From contig JAOUPL010000023.1 of assembly GCA_029879825.1 (NCBI GenBank), positions 1 through 15,575 on the forward strand: DNA of 15,575 bases. Reading direction: 5' to 3'. The position numbers and the translations under genes are program-made. The stretch is from Candidatus Bathyarchaeota archaeon (GTDB lineage Archaea; Thermoproteota; Bathyarchaeia; Bathyarchaeales; Bathyarchaeaceae). Shown here in pieces: positions 7,306 to 14,004 of this stretch (within the stretch, counting starts at the first letter, position 1; each line of letters opens with the position of its first letter). The notes below the pieces were generated by a model. That model searched no databases and was not told the DNA's origin. It saw only the letters and a program-made list of their open reading frames with translations.

Positions 7306-7317
7306 GCATGTGCGCAC
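7304..7317. repeat. Alternating purine-pyrimidine tract (14 nt)
   Basis: ACGCATGTGCGCAC alternates purine and pyrimidine without a break and contains the palindrome GTGCGCAC. The permease-like homology ends at this point. Such tracts can adopt Z-form DNA under supercoiling; any role here is inferred. Confidence 0.45.
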
Positions 7318-7330
7318 CCTTAAAGTTTAT

Positions 7331-7356
7331 CCCCGCACACACCCAACCCAAAACCC
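7331..7356 (-). other. Canonical G-quadruplex motif
   Basis: On the minus strand four G-runs are arranged GGG-TTTT-GGG-TT-GGG-TGTGTGC-GGGG, satisfying the G3+ with 1-7 nt loops rule. It lies about 100 bases past the thymidine kinase stop codon, on the coding strand of that gene, so it could form in the 3' untranslated RNA. It could also act on the DNA between TK and the permease remnant. Confidence 0.6.
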
Positions 7357-7438
7357 AAAACACACTTTTTTTGGAACTGCCACCTCTTTACCAAAGATAG
7401 CAAAATTATAAGAATGCTACAGCGCTGCCAAATTGCTT

Positions 7439-7451
7439 TGCGCGCGCACAC
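7439..7451. repeat. GCGCGCGCA element, copy 1 (alternating purine-pyrimidine)
   Basis: TGCGCGCGCACAC alternates throughout. The nine-base core GCGCGCGCA (7440-7448) recurs at 8782-8790 and 9899-9907 in the same orientation, always between genes. This copy lies 8 bases beyond the TK stop codon. Confidence 0.5.
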
Positions 7452-7458
7452 TTTAATT

Positions 7459-8055
7459 TCAATTGTCCTTTTTTTCTTTCAAAAGGAAATGGTGTTTTCT
7501 GCATCTAGGTTCATAAGACTCCAAGCCTCCAATCAGTACTTGTTCCTTTATTGGAACCTTTCTCATCGTTCTTGTTGCAGGTTCGTGGCAAAAAGTTCCG
7601 TTCTCATTATGCATGCATCTTGCATAAAGTGATGTTATAAAGTCTGCTTTTGCTAGAAGTTCGCCGGCAATGCCAAAAACTTCTCCCCTGTAGTCCGTAG
7701 GCAATACTGTTGTAATAACAATTCTTCCGTTATTTACCCATTCATCAATTTTGTTTACAAGCTCTCGATTGTATAGCATTGCCTCGTCGATCATTATTAC
7801 CTTAGCGTCTTCTTGTAATTGTTTACTTATATCTTCGGCCTGTTTTGCCAAGAAAACATCTTCTTTATCAAAGGGAATTCCATCATGTGTTATAATTTCA
7901 GTTGACGAATATCTTGTGTCTATATCCCTTCTAAAAACTTGTACTTTGAAATTGCATACTTTGAAAATTCTGTATGATCTCTGCATCTCCCTTGTTTTTC
8001 CAGAAAACATTGGCCCGCAAATTACCTCGTGATATGATTGACCCTTTACCCTCAT
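7459..8055 (-). CDS. tdk: Thymidine kinase, TK1-like (type II), divergent zinc site
   Basis: Phosphorylates thymidine to dTMP with ATP for salvage; cytosolic. The P-loop GPMFSGKT is at residues 14-21, followed by the TK1 landmarks IDTRYSS, THDG, Walker B VIMIDEA (with YN where most relatives have QFF-like residues), TDYRGEVFG, and the C-terminal IGGLESYEPRCRKH. The lasso zinc site is unusual: the first pair is spread over RCMHNENGTFCHE instead of C-x2-C, and the second reads C-R-K-H instead of C-x2-C. I chose ATG 8053-8055 (198 aa), which puts the P-loop at the normal distance from the N-terminus. A TTG at 8079 would extend it by 8 residues into the HAD gene. It starts 4 bases after the HAD stop, so the pair is probably one transcript. 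The region is more A+T-rich than its surroundings, suggesting transfer. Confidence 0.88.
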   Translation of the reverse strand: MRVKGQSYHEVICGPMFSGKTREMQRSYRIFKVCNFKVQVFRRDIDTRYSSTEIITHDGIPFDKEDVFLAKQAEDISKQLQEDAKVIMIDEAMLYNRELVNKIDEWVNNGRIVITTVLPTDYRGEVFGIAGELLAKADFITSLYARCMHNENGTFCHEPATRTMRKVPIKEQVLIGGLESYEPRCRKHHFLLKEKKDN

Positions 8056-8059
8056 ACAT

Positions 8060-8707
8060 TCACATCCAGATTTCCTCAATTTTGTTTTCTAATTCCTTCC
8101 AGTTATGAACGAGAAGATCGGGGTTTGAATTTTTTAGTTTACCACCAGGATGAAGACCACCTGCTAAGGCAATAGTTTTTACCCCGGCGTTTTTTCCAGC
8201 CAACACATCAAACGAAGTATCTCCGATATATGCTGCATCTTTTGGCTTTATGTTTAGTTTCTCTAGTGCCAATATTATTTGTCTCGGAGAAGGTTTCTGT
8301 TCCTCGATAGGCACATGGTCTCCACATATCACAACGTCGAAGATGTTGAAAATCCCCTTCCTTTTTAATTCTGATACGACCCTTTTCTCATCCCCACTTG
8401 TGACCAACCCGATCTTAAATCTCCTTGACTTCAAGTTGGCAAGAATTCTGGCAGAGTTGGGAGAAAGTCTTGATCTATTGTGAGGATAGGAATTTCTCCA
8501 AAGTTCATTTGCTCTTGACCACCCCTCTTCTGGGATCCCCATCTTCTTGTATATCACATACCAGTTCGGGGAGTACCAATCTACAAATTCTTTAATTGTA
8601 AAAGCACTATTCAAGTTGAGCGCATCATGTACTTTCTTAAATGCATGAAAGTTAGCTTTTTTAGACTTGATAATTGTTCCATCCCAATCAAAGATAACAG
8701 CTTTCAT
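8060..8707 (-). CDS. HAD-superfamily phosphatase, phosphoglycolate phosphatase/PGMB-like
   Basis: Phosphomonoester hydrolase of the HAD fold; substrate unknown, with a nucleotide or sugar phosphate plausible from context. 215 aa with all four motifs. Motif I is VIFDWDGT (nucleophile D7, acid-base D9, with Trp between). A helical cap domain lies about 15-85. Motif II is GLVTSG. The motif III lysine is in QKPSP, and motif IV is IGDTSFD, the acidic pair for magnesium. The layout IF-D-x-D-G-T with a C1 cap followed by KPSP resembles Gph and beta-phosphoglucomutase relatives. Start ATG 8705-8707. Promoter-like TTTAAGCTTAAA or ATAAATAAAA lies 40-60 bases upstream. It is immediately followed by thymidine kinase, and both share A+T-rich codon use, so they probably arrived or are expressed together. 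Confidence 0.88.
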   Translation of the reverse strand: MKAVIFDWDGTIIKSKKANFHAFKKVHDALNLNSAFTIKEFVDWYSPNWYVIYKKMGIPEEGWSRANELWRNSYPHNRSRLSPNSARILANLKSRRFKIGLVTSGDEKRVVSELKRKGIFNIFDVVICGDHVPIEEQKPSPRQIILALEKLNIKPKDAAYIGDTSFDVLAGKNAGVKTIALAGGLHPGGKLKNSNPDLLVHNWKELENKIEEIWM

Positions 8708-8747
8708 GTTTATCAGACTGTTTTAATTATCTAGGTTGAAAATGAAT

Positions 8748-8759
8748 TTAAGCTTAAAG
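8748..8759 (-). promoter_or_regulatory. Promoter-like palindrome TTTAAGCTTAAA ahead of HAD-TK
   Basis: A 12-bp perfect palindrome in the A+T-rich leader, about 41 bases upstream of the HAD ATG. TTTAAGCTT also occurs upstream of PfkB, in both cases about 20 bases downstream of an ACATGCGCGCGC element. It could be the TATA box, or an operator next to the ATAAATAAAA stretch at 8761-8770. Confidence 0.4.
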
Positions 8760-8780
8760 TTTTATTTATCTAAGGGTATC

Positions 8781-8794
8781 TGCGCGCGCATGTG
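8781..8794. repeat. GCGCGCGCA element, copy 2
   Basis: TGCGCGCGCATGTG is 14 bases of strict purine-pyrimidine alternation. Its 12-mer GCGCGCGCATGT (8782-8793) is repeated exactly at 9899-9910, so PfkB lies between direct copies about 1.1 kb apart. This copy lies between the PfkB stop and the HAD-TK promoter region. Confidence 0.55.
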
Positions 8795-8817
8795 ACCCCG
8801 ATAATTTGGACCGATGT

Positions 8818-9783
8818 CTACTCGTTGACGTAGTCTGGTATTCTTTTTTGAAGCCCCCCCTCCTTCAGTCCTATGACGAATTCTATCACGTCGTTGGGTT
8901 CTTTGAACCGTAGATTTGTGAGACTGTTGAAGCCCCAGTTTGAACATTTTATGCTGGAGACAATGGATGCAACGCTCACAGACTTTGTTAAGTCTTCGGT
9001 CAAGTTGTATGTGGCCAGAAACGCTCCACACCATACGTCTCCAGCTCCTGTTGTGTCAACAATTTTTTCTGGCGGTATGTTCAAAGCTGGAATCATCTGC
9101 ATTCCCATTTTCTCTCCGCTTATTATGGCTCCGAGGCTTCCCAGGGTAACGATCAGCATCTTAGCTTTGAGAAGCCTCAGGGCTGACGAAAGGGAATTAG
9201 TCTGCGTCAGAGCTTTGGCTTCAGAATCGTTTAAGATGAAAAAGTCGGCTTTCAAAGCAAGATCCTTGAGTGTTTCTCTGCTTCTACGTCCCTCCTTTAT
9301 ATAGTCTACCCACGCCATAATCGAAACTTTGGTTTCTGGCGACAGTTTCCTTAATTTGTCGAGGATTCTAGAGACCTTCGCGGGTCTCATAGGTGATATG
9401 TGAAATATGCTCTTGGATCCAAGCCATCTCTCTGAAATTGTTCTGGAAGTTATTTTGGAGCCGGCGCCGTGGACTGTTTTGAGGTATCGGGCTTCCCAGC
9501 GCTTATTGTATTTGATGTGAAACCTTGTAGAGGGCATGTTATACGTTTTCACGTCTTTAGAATCTAAAAGATTCAAGGCGTCCGGAAAGTCATAGTCCTT
9601 TCCGACAGCTGAGATTAGTGCGACATTCGTTGAGAGTGTTCTAGCTGCTATTGCAGCGTATAATGCGGCTCCTCCCGGCTGAACCCTAGTGCCGTTAATG
9701 TTCTCGATTTTGTCAACGGAGACGTGTCCAACGAATACGAGTCTATGAGCTAACAGCTTGCTTCCTCCTGCCTCTCGCCTCAT
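8818..9783 (-). CDS. PfkB-family sugar/nucleoside kinase
   Basis: ATP- or ADP-dependent kinase of the ribokinase fold. From ATG 9781-9783 it is 321 aa, typical for the family. The Rossmann-like core begins at LVFVGHVSVDKI. It is followed by the first signature region PGGAALYAAIAA (sugar side), the acceptor region FFILNDSEAKAL, VTLGSLGAIIS, and the second PfkB signature DTTGAGDVWCGAFL with the catalytic Asp in GAGD. An in-frame GTG at 9844-9846 would add 21 residues not typical of the family. A TATA-like box at 9871-9880 would place initiation right before that GTG, so a leaderless longer form remains possible. Substrate specificity cannot be read. A nucleoside or ribose-1-phosphate kinase role, as in archaeal nucleoside degradation, would suit the neighbouring phosphorylase, but that is inference. 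Confidence 0.88.
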   Translation of the reverse strand: MRREAGGSKLLAHRLVFVGHVSVDKIENINGTRVQPGGAALYAAIAARTLSTNVALISAVGKDYDFPDALNLLDSKDVKTYNMPSTRFHIKYNKRWEARYLKTVHGAGSKITSRTISERWLGSKSIFHISPMRPAKVSRILDKLRKLSPETKVSIMAWVDYIKEGRRSRETLKDLALKADFFILNDSEAKALTQTNSLSSALRLLKAKMLIVTLGSLGAIISGEKMGMQMIPALNIPPEKIVDTTGAGDVWCGAFLATYNLTEDLTKSVSVASIVSSIKCSNWGFNSLTNLRFKEPNDVIEFVIGLKEGGLQKRIPDYVNE

Positions 9784-9870
9784 CCAATTCTGTTTCCCAA
9801 CCACATAGATAACGTAAAACTCATTTGAATAATGTTGCCCTCCCACATCAATATTCAGAAGGGACCTGTC

Positions 9871-9880
9871 AAGCTTAAAC
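9871..9880 (-). promoter_or_regulatory. TATA-like box of PfkB
   Basis: The minus strand reads GTTTAAGCTT. Initiation would be expected near 9850. The same TTTAAGCTT core appears ahead of HAD-TK, also with an ACATGCGCGCGC element about 20 bases upstream. Confidence 0.4.
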
Positions 9881-9898
9881 GCTTCTCACTCTGTCAGG

Positions 9899-9910
9899 GC
9901 GCGCGCATGT
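9899..9910. repeat. GCGCGCGCA element, copy 3
   Basis: GCGCGCGCATGT, identical over 12 bases to 8782-8793. It lies between the deaminase stop and the PfkB promoter, 19 bases upstream (minus strand) of the TTTAAGCTT box. Confidence 0.5.
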
Positions 9911-9971
9911 TTGAACACAGTCTTGGAAATGTGGCTTGGCTAAGTTGCTGCAAAAATTATGGTTGAGTTTA

Positions 9972-11348
9972 TCACCCTGACTTCCTTGTGCGAGTTGCTA
10001 TTCCGCTTCGATCTAGGACCTTATACAGGGTTTCTTCCGCCTTCCTAAGGACCTTGGCTTCATCGAGTGTGAGAACGTTCCGATGGCGCATGACAACTTG
10101 TCCATCCGCAATTGTGGTGTCCACATCGCGGCCGCTGATCGCATACACGAGATGAGACAACAGGTTAGACTTTGGGCGCTCTACAAGTGGAGTCAAATGA
10201 GGCTGTTTTAGTTCGACGAGGATCAAGTCAGCCTTCTTCCCCACCTCAATGGATCCGACCTCGTTCTCGATTCCTAGCGCTTTTGCGTTGCCCATAGTAG
10301 CCATCTCAAGTGCTTTTTCTGGAGAGAGTTGCCCTGGGTGCATTTGACTGATACCTTGAATTAACGATGCCACTCTCATTTCCCAAAACATGTCCAGCGT
10401 ATTATTACACACCGCCGCATCAACGCCGAGACCAACATTTATCCCCAATGCAATCATCTCTGCAACCCTAGCGATCCCGGCGGATGATTTCATATTGCTT
10501 GTAGGATTATGGACCACATTGACCTTAGCTCTCTTCAGAATCCTCATCTCTGCATCGTTAAGCCAAACGCAGTGGGCAGCGAGGACATCAGGCCCCAACA
10601 CGCCCAAGTCGTTGAGGTACTTGACAGGTCTCTTGTTGAAATGATCTTGAGTAAACTTGACATCCTCCTCTACTTCGGATAGGTGAAGGTGAATTCCGAC
10701 CTTGTGCCTACTCGCCAATCTTCTGGTTTTCAAAAATAGCTCAGCTGACGCAGTTCTCACAGTGCACGGACCAAACATGCATGTGATTCTGCCGCCCGCT
10801 TTTTGATGCCACTTATTGACAAGATCCTCGTTCTGCCTAACTGCTTCTTCTGAAGTTAAGGGTACGTCGCCTTGATCCATAATGGCGACTGAAAGTGAAG
10901 CCCTCAAGCCCGAATCTTGAACAGCCTTCGCGACATCTTCCATGTTAAAATGCATGTCAGCGAAGCAGGTTATGCCAGCCTTAATCATTTCTAGGCATGC
11001 GAGCTGAGCCGCTACATAGCTGTCTTCTGGTCTTAAGGCGCTTTCAAATGGCCATAACCACTTACGCGTCAGCTCATCAAGCCGCATCCCATCCGTCAAC
11101 CCTCTTAATAGTGTCAGCGCGGCGTGAGTGTGTCCACTAATGAGTCCTGGAAGGACAGCCTTCCCTGAGGCGTCGATTACCTCCTCGGCGGACTTGTATT
11201 CAGCCCTAATTTTCCCAGACCTTCCAAGATCCATGATCCTTCCTTTCTCGATCGCAACGTAGCCATCTTTTAGGATGCGCCGCTTGGGATCCATTGTTAC
11301 GATGGTGCCGTCCTTAATGAGAACATCAGACAATGGTTTAACCTTCAT
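9972..11348 (-). CDS. mtaD: 5'-methylthioadenosine/S-adenosylhomocysteine deaminase family amidohydrolase
   Basis: Zinc amidohydrolase of the ATZ/TRZ-MTA/SAH deaminase group (COG0402 type), expected to deaminate MTA, S-adenosylhomocysteine or adenosine to the inosine form; cytosolic. From ATG 11346-11348 it is 458 aa, somewhat longer than most MtaD proteins. Metal and catalytic residues lie in GHTHAALTLLRG (HxH), HLHLSEVEEDV (His plus catalytic Glu), AAHCVWLND (His) and GVDAAVCNNTLDM (Asp). HNPTSNMKSSAGIA is another family hallmark. The C-terminal beta domain has GSIEVGKKADLILVEL. The frame stays open 36 codons upstream, but the TATA box at 11379-11388 lies inside that extension, so the shorter start is right. 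Sits between the importer permeases and PfkB, all on the minus strand but with separate promoters. Related guanine, cytosine or chlorohydrolase activities are possible alternatives. Confidence 0.9.
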   Translation of the reverse strand: MKVKPLSDVLIKDGTIVTMDPKRRILKDGYVAIEKGRIMDLGRSGKIRAEYKSAEEVIDASGKAVLPGLISGHTHAALTLLRGLTDGMRLDELTRKWLWPFESALRPEDSYVAAQLACLEMIKAGITCFADMHFNMEDVAKAVQDSGLRASLSVAIMDQGDVPLTSEEAVRQNEDLVNKWHQKAGGRITCMFGPCTVRTASAELFLKTRRLASRHKVGIHLHLSEVEEDVKFTQDHFNKRPVKYLNDLGVLGPDVLAAHCVWLNDAEMRILKRAKVNVVHNPTSNMKSSAGIARVAEMIALGINVGLGVDAAVCNNTLDMFWEMRVASLIQGISQMHPGQLSPEKALEMATMGNAKALGIENEVGSIEVGKKADLILVELKQPHLTPLVERPKSNLLSHLVYAISGRDVDTTIADGQVVMRHRNVLTLDEAKVLRKAEETLYKVLDRSGIATRTRKSG

Positions 11349-11377
11349 CGACGAGGAAAACAGCAGTGCCCACAAAA

Positions 11378-11389
11378 ACATATAAATTT
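11378..11389 (-). promoter_or_regulatory. TATA box of the amidohydrolase
   Basis: The minus strand reads AAAATTTATATG, about 30-40 bases upstream of ATG 11348. Initiation near 11358 leaves about a 10-nt leader, which argues for the 458-residue product. Confidence 0.6.
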
Positions 11390-11452
11390 TTCCAAGTGAA
11401 AGGTCTGACGATCCGGGGTGGAATCTCTCGGTAGATGCCACAACGTCAAACG

Positions 11453-11584
11453 TCACTTTCGGAGTCTTTCCATATTCGCCATGAAAGCCTTGACGTGCCT
11501 TCTATCAATGAGATTCTCGGTAAGCCCATCAACCTCGAGGCTTATCTCTACAATCGCGTGCGCACTATCTTCACGTTCTTGGTT
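11453..11584 (-). pseudogene. Possible orphan C-terminal gene fragment
   Basis: This covers much of the 342-base gap between the amidohydrolase start and the permease stop. An open minus-strand frame of 43 codons contains the protein-like stretch AHAIVEISLEVDGLTENL followed by IDRRHVKAF and ERLRK, then a TGA at 11453-11455. It has no plausible start codon at its beginning. A neighbouring frame just upstream gives DIKILKTKN, as if one frame shift separated two parts. I cannot name a family. It may be the decayed end of a gene or a chance open frame. The rest of the gap (11585-11690) shows nothing I can name. Confidence 0.25.
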
Positions 11585-11690
11585 TTAAGAATCTTGATGT
11601 CGGTAATATGACTAAGTTTTCACGTTGAAACTGTTATTCGGGAAGGTCGTCTTGAAAACAAGGGAGCAGTCCGCTTAAACCTAGCTCGCG

Positions 11691-12698
11691 CTATTCTCTT
11701 CGATACGGCACGCCACTAGCCTTAGGAAACCTCTTTCTGCCGATCGCGATCGTTACGATCATAAGAGTAGTGATGTAGGGGATCATGTTCACGAAATAAA
11801 AAGGGATGACTTCCTTGACTCCTGGTGTAACTGCCACAGCGAAGGAAAAGCCCTCGGCAAAGCCGAAGATGAAAGCAGCGGCGAGGGCTAACAGTGGCTC
11901 TAATCCCGCGAATACAACACAGGCCAACGCGATGAAACCTCTGCCGGCAGATATTTCTTTTACGGCGGCACCGAACCAAGCCAAGGGCATAAATGCTCCC
12001 CCCAAGCCGCACAATGCTCCTCCAAGGGTACTTGAGAGAATCCTAACTCGATCGACTCTCACACCAGCCACATCGACAGCCTCTGGGCTCTCCCCTGTGG
12101 CCCTTATCCTGAATCCAAGTACCGTTTTATATAGAAAAATGTGGGCTAAGCCGGCGGCAATTATCGCAAAAATGGTCACAATGCTGAGCTGCCCGATGGG
12201 AGTGTATATTGGCCGTACCATGAGCCTTTTTTGAACGAGGTGAATTCCAGGAAATCCCCAGATAGACATCAAGAGGTACTGAACGAAGCCAAGGGCAAAT
12301 ATGTTAATGCCCATTCCTGCAACGACTTGATCTGCCCTTCCATAAACACTTACTACGCCGAAAACGAATCCTATGAAAGCGCCTGTCAGCGCTCCGACCA
12401 TAAGCCCGAGAATTCCATTTCCAAACAGTTCGGCTCCAAAAACCCCCGTAACCGAGCTTATGAGCAAGATTCCCTCCAGTCCTATGTTGACGACTCCAGA
12501 TTTTTCATTTATGCATTCCCCGACCGCTGTCAAAGCCAATGGCGTCATTGCGAGCAATCCGCCTTCCAAGAGGGAAACTGGGCTTAGACCGAATTCTTCG
12601 ATGACATAAAAGAGAAACGCGACCAAAATTACAGCAACAAGAAGCCAGGCGACCCTCGCACGCGACGCGAGTCCTTTGAAGCCAGAGAGAGCTTTCAT
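11691..12698 (-). CDS. ABC nucleoside/BMP-type importer permease 2 (NupQ/YufQ-like)
   Basis: Integral membrane subunit of a basic-membrane-protein family (nucleoside-type) ABC importer. 335 aa, of which most is hydrophobic. The N-terminus has a transmembrane helix around VAWLLVAVILVAFLFYVI, followed by multiple predicted segments, among them LGLMVGALTGAFIGFVFG and AFIFGFAEGFSFAVAV. The family mark NIGLEGILLISSV is at about residue 70. The cytoplasmic loop that docks the ATPase contains IRATGESPEAVDVAGV. The C-terminal IPYITTLMIV and PYRRE are typical. The start ATG 12696-12698 overlaps the preceding permease stop by four bases (ATGA), implying translational coupling. Substrates of relatives are purine and pyrimidine nucleosides; the salvage genes around support that but do not prove it. 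Confidence 0.92.
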   Translation of the reverse strand: MKALSGFKGLASRARVAWLLVAVILVAFLFYVIEEFGLSPVSLLEGGLLAMTPLALTAVGECINEKSGVVNIGLEGILLISSVTGVFGAELFGNGILGLMVGALTGAFIGFVFGVVSVYGRADQVVAGMGINIFALGFVQYLLMSIWGFPGIHLVQKRLMVRPIYTPIGQLSIVTIFAIIAAGLAHIFLYKTVLGFRIRATGESPEAVDVAGVRVDRVRILSSTLGGALCGLGGAFMPLAWFGAAVKEISAGRGFIALACVVFAGLEPLLALAAAFIFGFAEGFSFAVAVTPGVKEVIPFYFVNMIPYITTLMIVTIAIGRKRFPKASGVPYRRE

Positions 12699-13747
12699 CT
12701 TTTAAATCTCCTCCTTATAATAGCCACGATCTCTGGGATAGCGAGTGCTACAACGATCAGACCGCTGATGGCTCGCACTAATTCAGAATATACTCCCGCC
12801 CTATACTCCATAAGTCTGCTACCATGCCGCAGCCCTCCATAAAATACGGCTGCAAATATGCCGCCTATGGGATGGTTTCTTCCTATTAGGGCGACCCCAA
12901 TTCCGTCGAATCCCAACGTTATGACGTTACCCAAAGTCGCGTAAAGGGACCATGCGGGGGGTCTGCCTATAATTTGACTCGCTCCCGCGAGTCCAGCGGC
13001 GAGTCCCCCGAGGACGAAGCTGAGGAGCATCACACGCCGGGAGCTTACGCCCGCATAATTGGCAGCATCCGGGTTCGCTCCTACCAACCTGAGCTCATAA
13101 CCCGCTTTCGTCCCCCATAAGTATATGTAAATCCCGATGCAAAATGCTATGGCAACGAATACTACCGCCGTTAAGCTCGATCCTTCCATTAAGATAGGGT
13201 AGCGAGCGCCTGGCAAGGCGGGGGCTGTCTTCTCCGCTCTACCCGGCTCCGCAAAATAATAGATTATTAGGTAAATGGTGAAGTGGAAGGCTATCCAATT
13301 GAACATGATAGTGGATATAACCTCGTGAACTCCTCTCCACATTTTAAGGAGGGCCGCTGGAATTGCCCAAAGGGCACCTAAAAACATCCCAAACGCTGTG
13401 GCGACGGCTACATGAAGGCCTGCTGGAAGAGTAATCGCGCCAGCAGCAGCAGCAGCGCCTAAGGCTCCTAGGTACATTTGTCCCTCAGCACCAATGTTGA
13501 AGAGCCCCGTTTTCACACCGATTGCAAAGGTTAACGCTGTGAGCATTAGCGGCGTTGCGAAAGCAAGCGTCTCCATTATATCTGAAATGCTGCCGAATGC
13601 TCCTCTGAATAACCAATAATATGCTATTATTGGGTCGTAACGAAATATCACCATTAACAACGCTCCAAGTAATAATCCTAGAAGCACACCAACACCAGAT
13701 TGTATAAAAGGGCGTATGTGGACTTCAGAGATCTTGAAACGTTTCAT
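12695..13747 (-). CDS. ABC nucleoside/BMP-type importer permease 1 (NupP/YufP-like)
   Basis: Partner membrane subunit of permease 2. From ATG 13745-13747 it is 350 aa, as usual for the family. The first membrane segment is around GVGVLLGLLLGALLMVIF. The family signature NIGAEGQMYLGA comes next, then several hydrophobic segments. The coupling-loop region is LRLVGANPDAANYAGVSSRR, and a positive tail, IIRRRFKR, closes the protein. I prefer the ATG because GAGAGG lies 9 bases upstream. A GTG at 13769-13771 would add 8 residues. Together with permease 2 it forms a two-gene operon driven from the 233-base divergent region shared with the ATPase. The periplasmic-type binding lipoprotein is not in this window. 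Confidence 0.92.
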   Translation of the reverse strand: MKRFKISEVHIRPFIQSGVGVLLGLLLGALLMVIFRYDPIIAYYWLFRGAFGSISDIMETLAFATPLMLTALTFAIGVKTGLFNIGAEGQMYLGALGAAAAAGAITLPAGLHVAVATAFGMFLGALWAIPAALLKMWRGVHEVISTIMFNWIAFHFTIYLIIYYFAEPGRAEKTAPALPGARYPILMEGSSLTAVVFVAIAFCIGIYIYLWGTKAGYELRLVGANPDAANYAGVSSRRVMLLSFVLGGLAAGLAGASQIIGRPPAWSLYATLGNVITLGFDGIGVALIGRNHPIGGIFAAVFYGGLRHGSRLMEYRAGVYSELVRAISGLIVVALAIPEIVAIIRRRFKR

Positions 13748-13800
13748 CAACAACGCCCTCTCAGATTTCACCTTCTTGTAATTGGATCCTGAAGTCTCAA

Positions 13801-13809
13801 GGTATAATT
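13801..13809 (-). promoter_or_regulatory. TATA-like box of the permease operon
   Basis: The minus strand reads AATTATACC. Initiation near 13778 would give a leader of about 30 nt to ATG 13747. The heptamer GCGTAGG occurs twice in this divergent region (13859-13865 and 13971-13977) but no convincing operator stands out. Confidence 0.4.
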
Positions 13810-13961
13810 ACTTGACTTTAAGAATTTATTGCCAATGGGTGTATTTATTCTCTTTTTGGCGTAGGTTTGACAGTTTTGAAAGCGAGACCCCTACCCGTCC
13901 ATCAGTACATAATAATATGACGCTTATTTGAAACAGTTCTCCTTCAATGATTCGTTCGAAA

Positions 13962-13970
13962 ACTTTAAGC
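13962..13970 (+). promoter_or_regulatory. TATA-like box of the importer ATPase gene
   Basis: ACTTTAAGC lies about 35-43 bases ahead of ATG 14005. Initiation near 13993 leaves a leader of about 12 nt containing GAGAG as a weak ribosome site. Confidence 0.4.
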
Positions 13971-14004
13971 GCGTAGGCAAGGTTTAAGAGTTTGAGAGAA
14001 AAAA

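Noticed and set aside
7173..7458. A tRNA or structured RNA gene in the gap between the phosphorylase and TK genes
   Set aside because: No acceptor-stem pairing, T-loop or CCA-type pattern was found; the gap is explained by the permease remnant, the G-rich motif and the alternating tracts.
9760..9775. Strong ribosome-site-like AGGAGG inside the PfkB N-terminus
   Set aside because: No ATG, GTG or TTG follows in frame at the right distance; it simply encodes Ala-Gly-Gly-Ser.
11349..11456. N-terminal extension of the amidohydrolase by 36 residues
   Set aside because: A good TATA box lies inside this extension and the family core starts near the downstream ATG at 11348.
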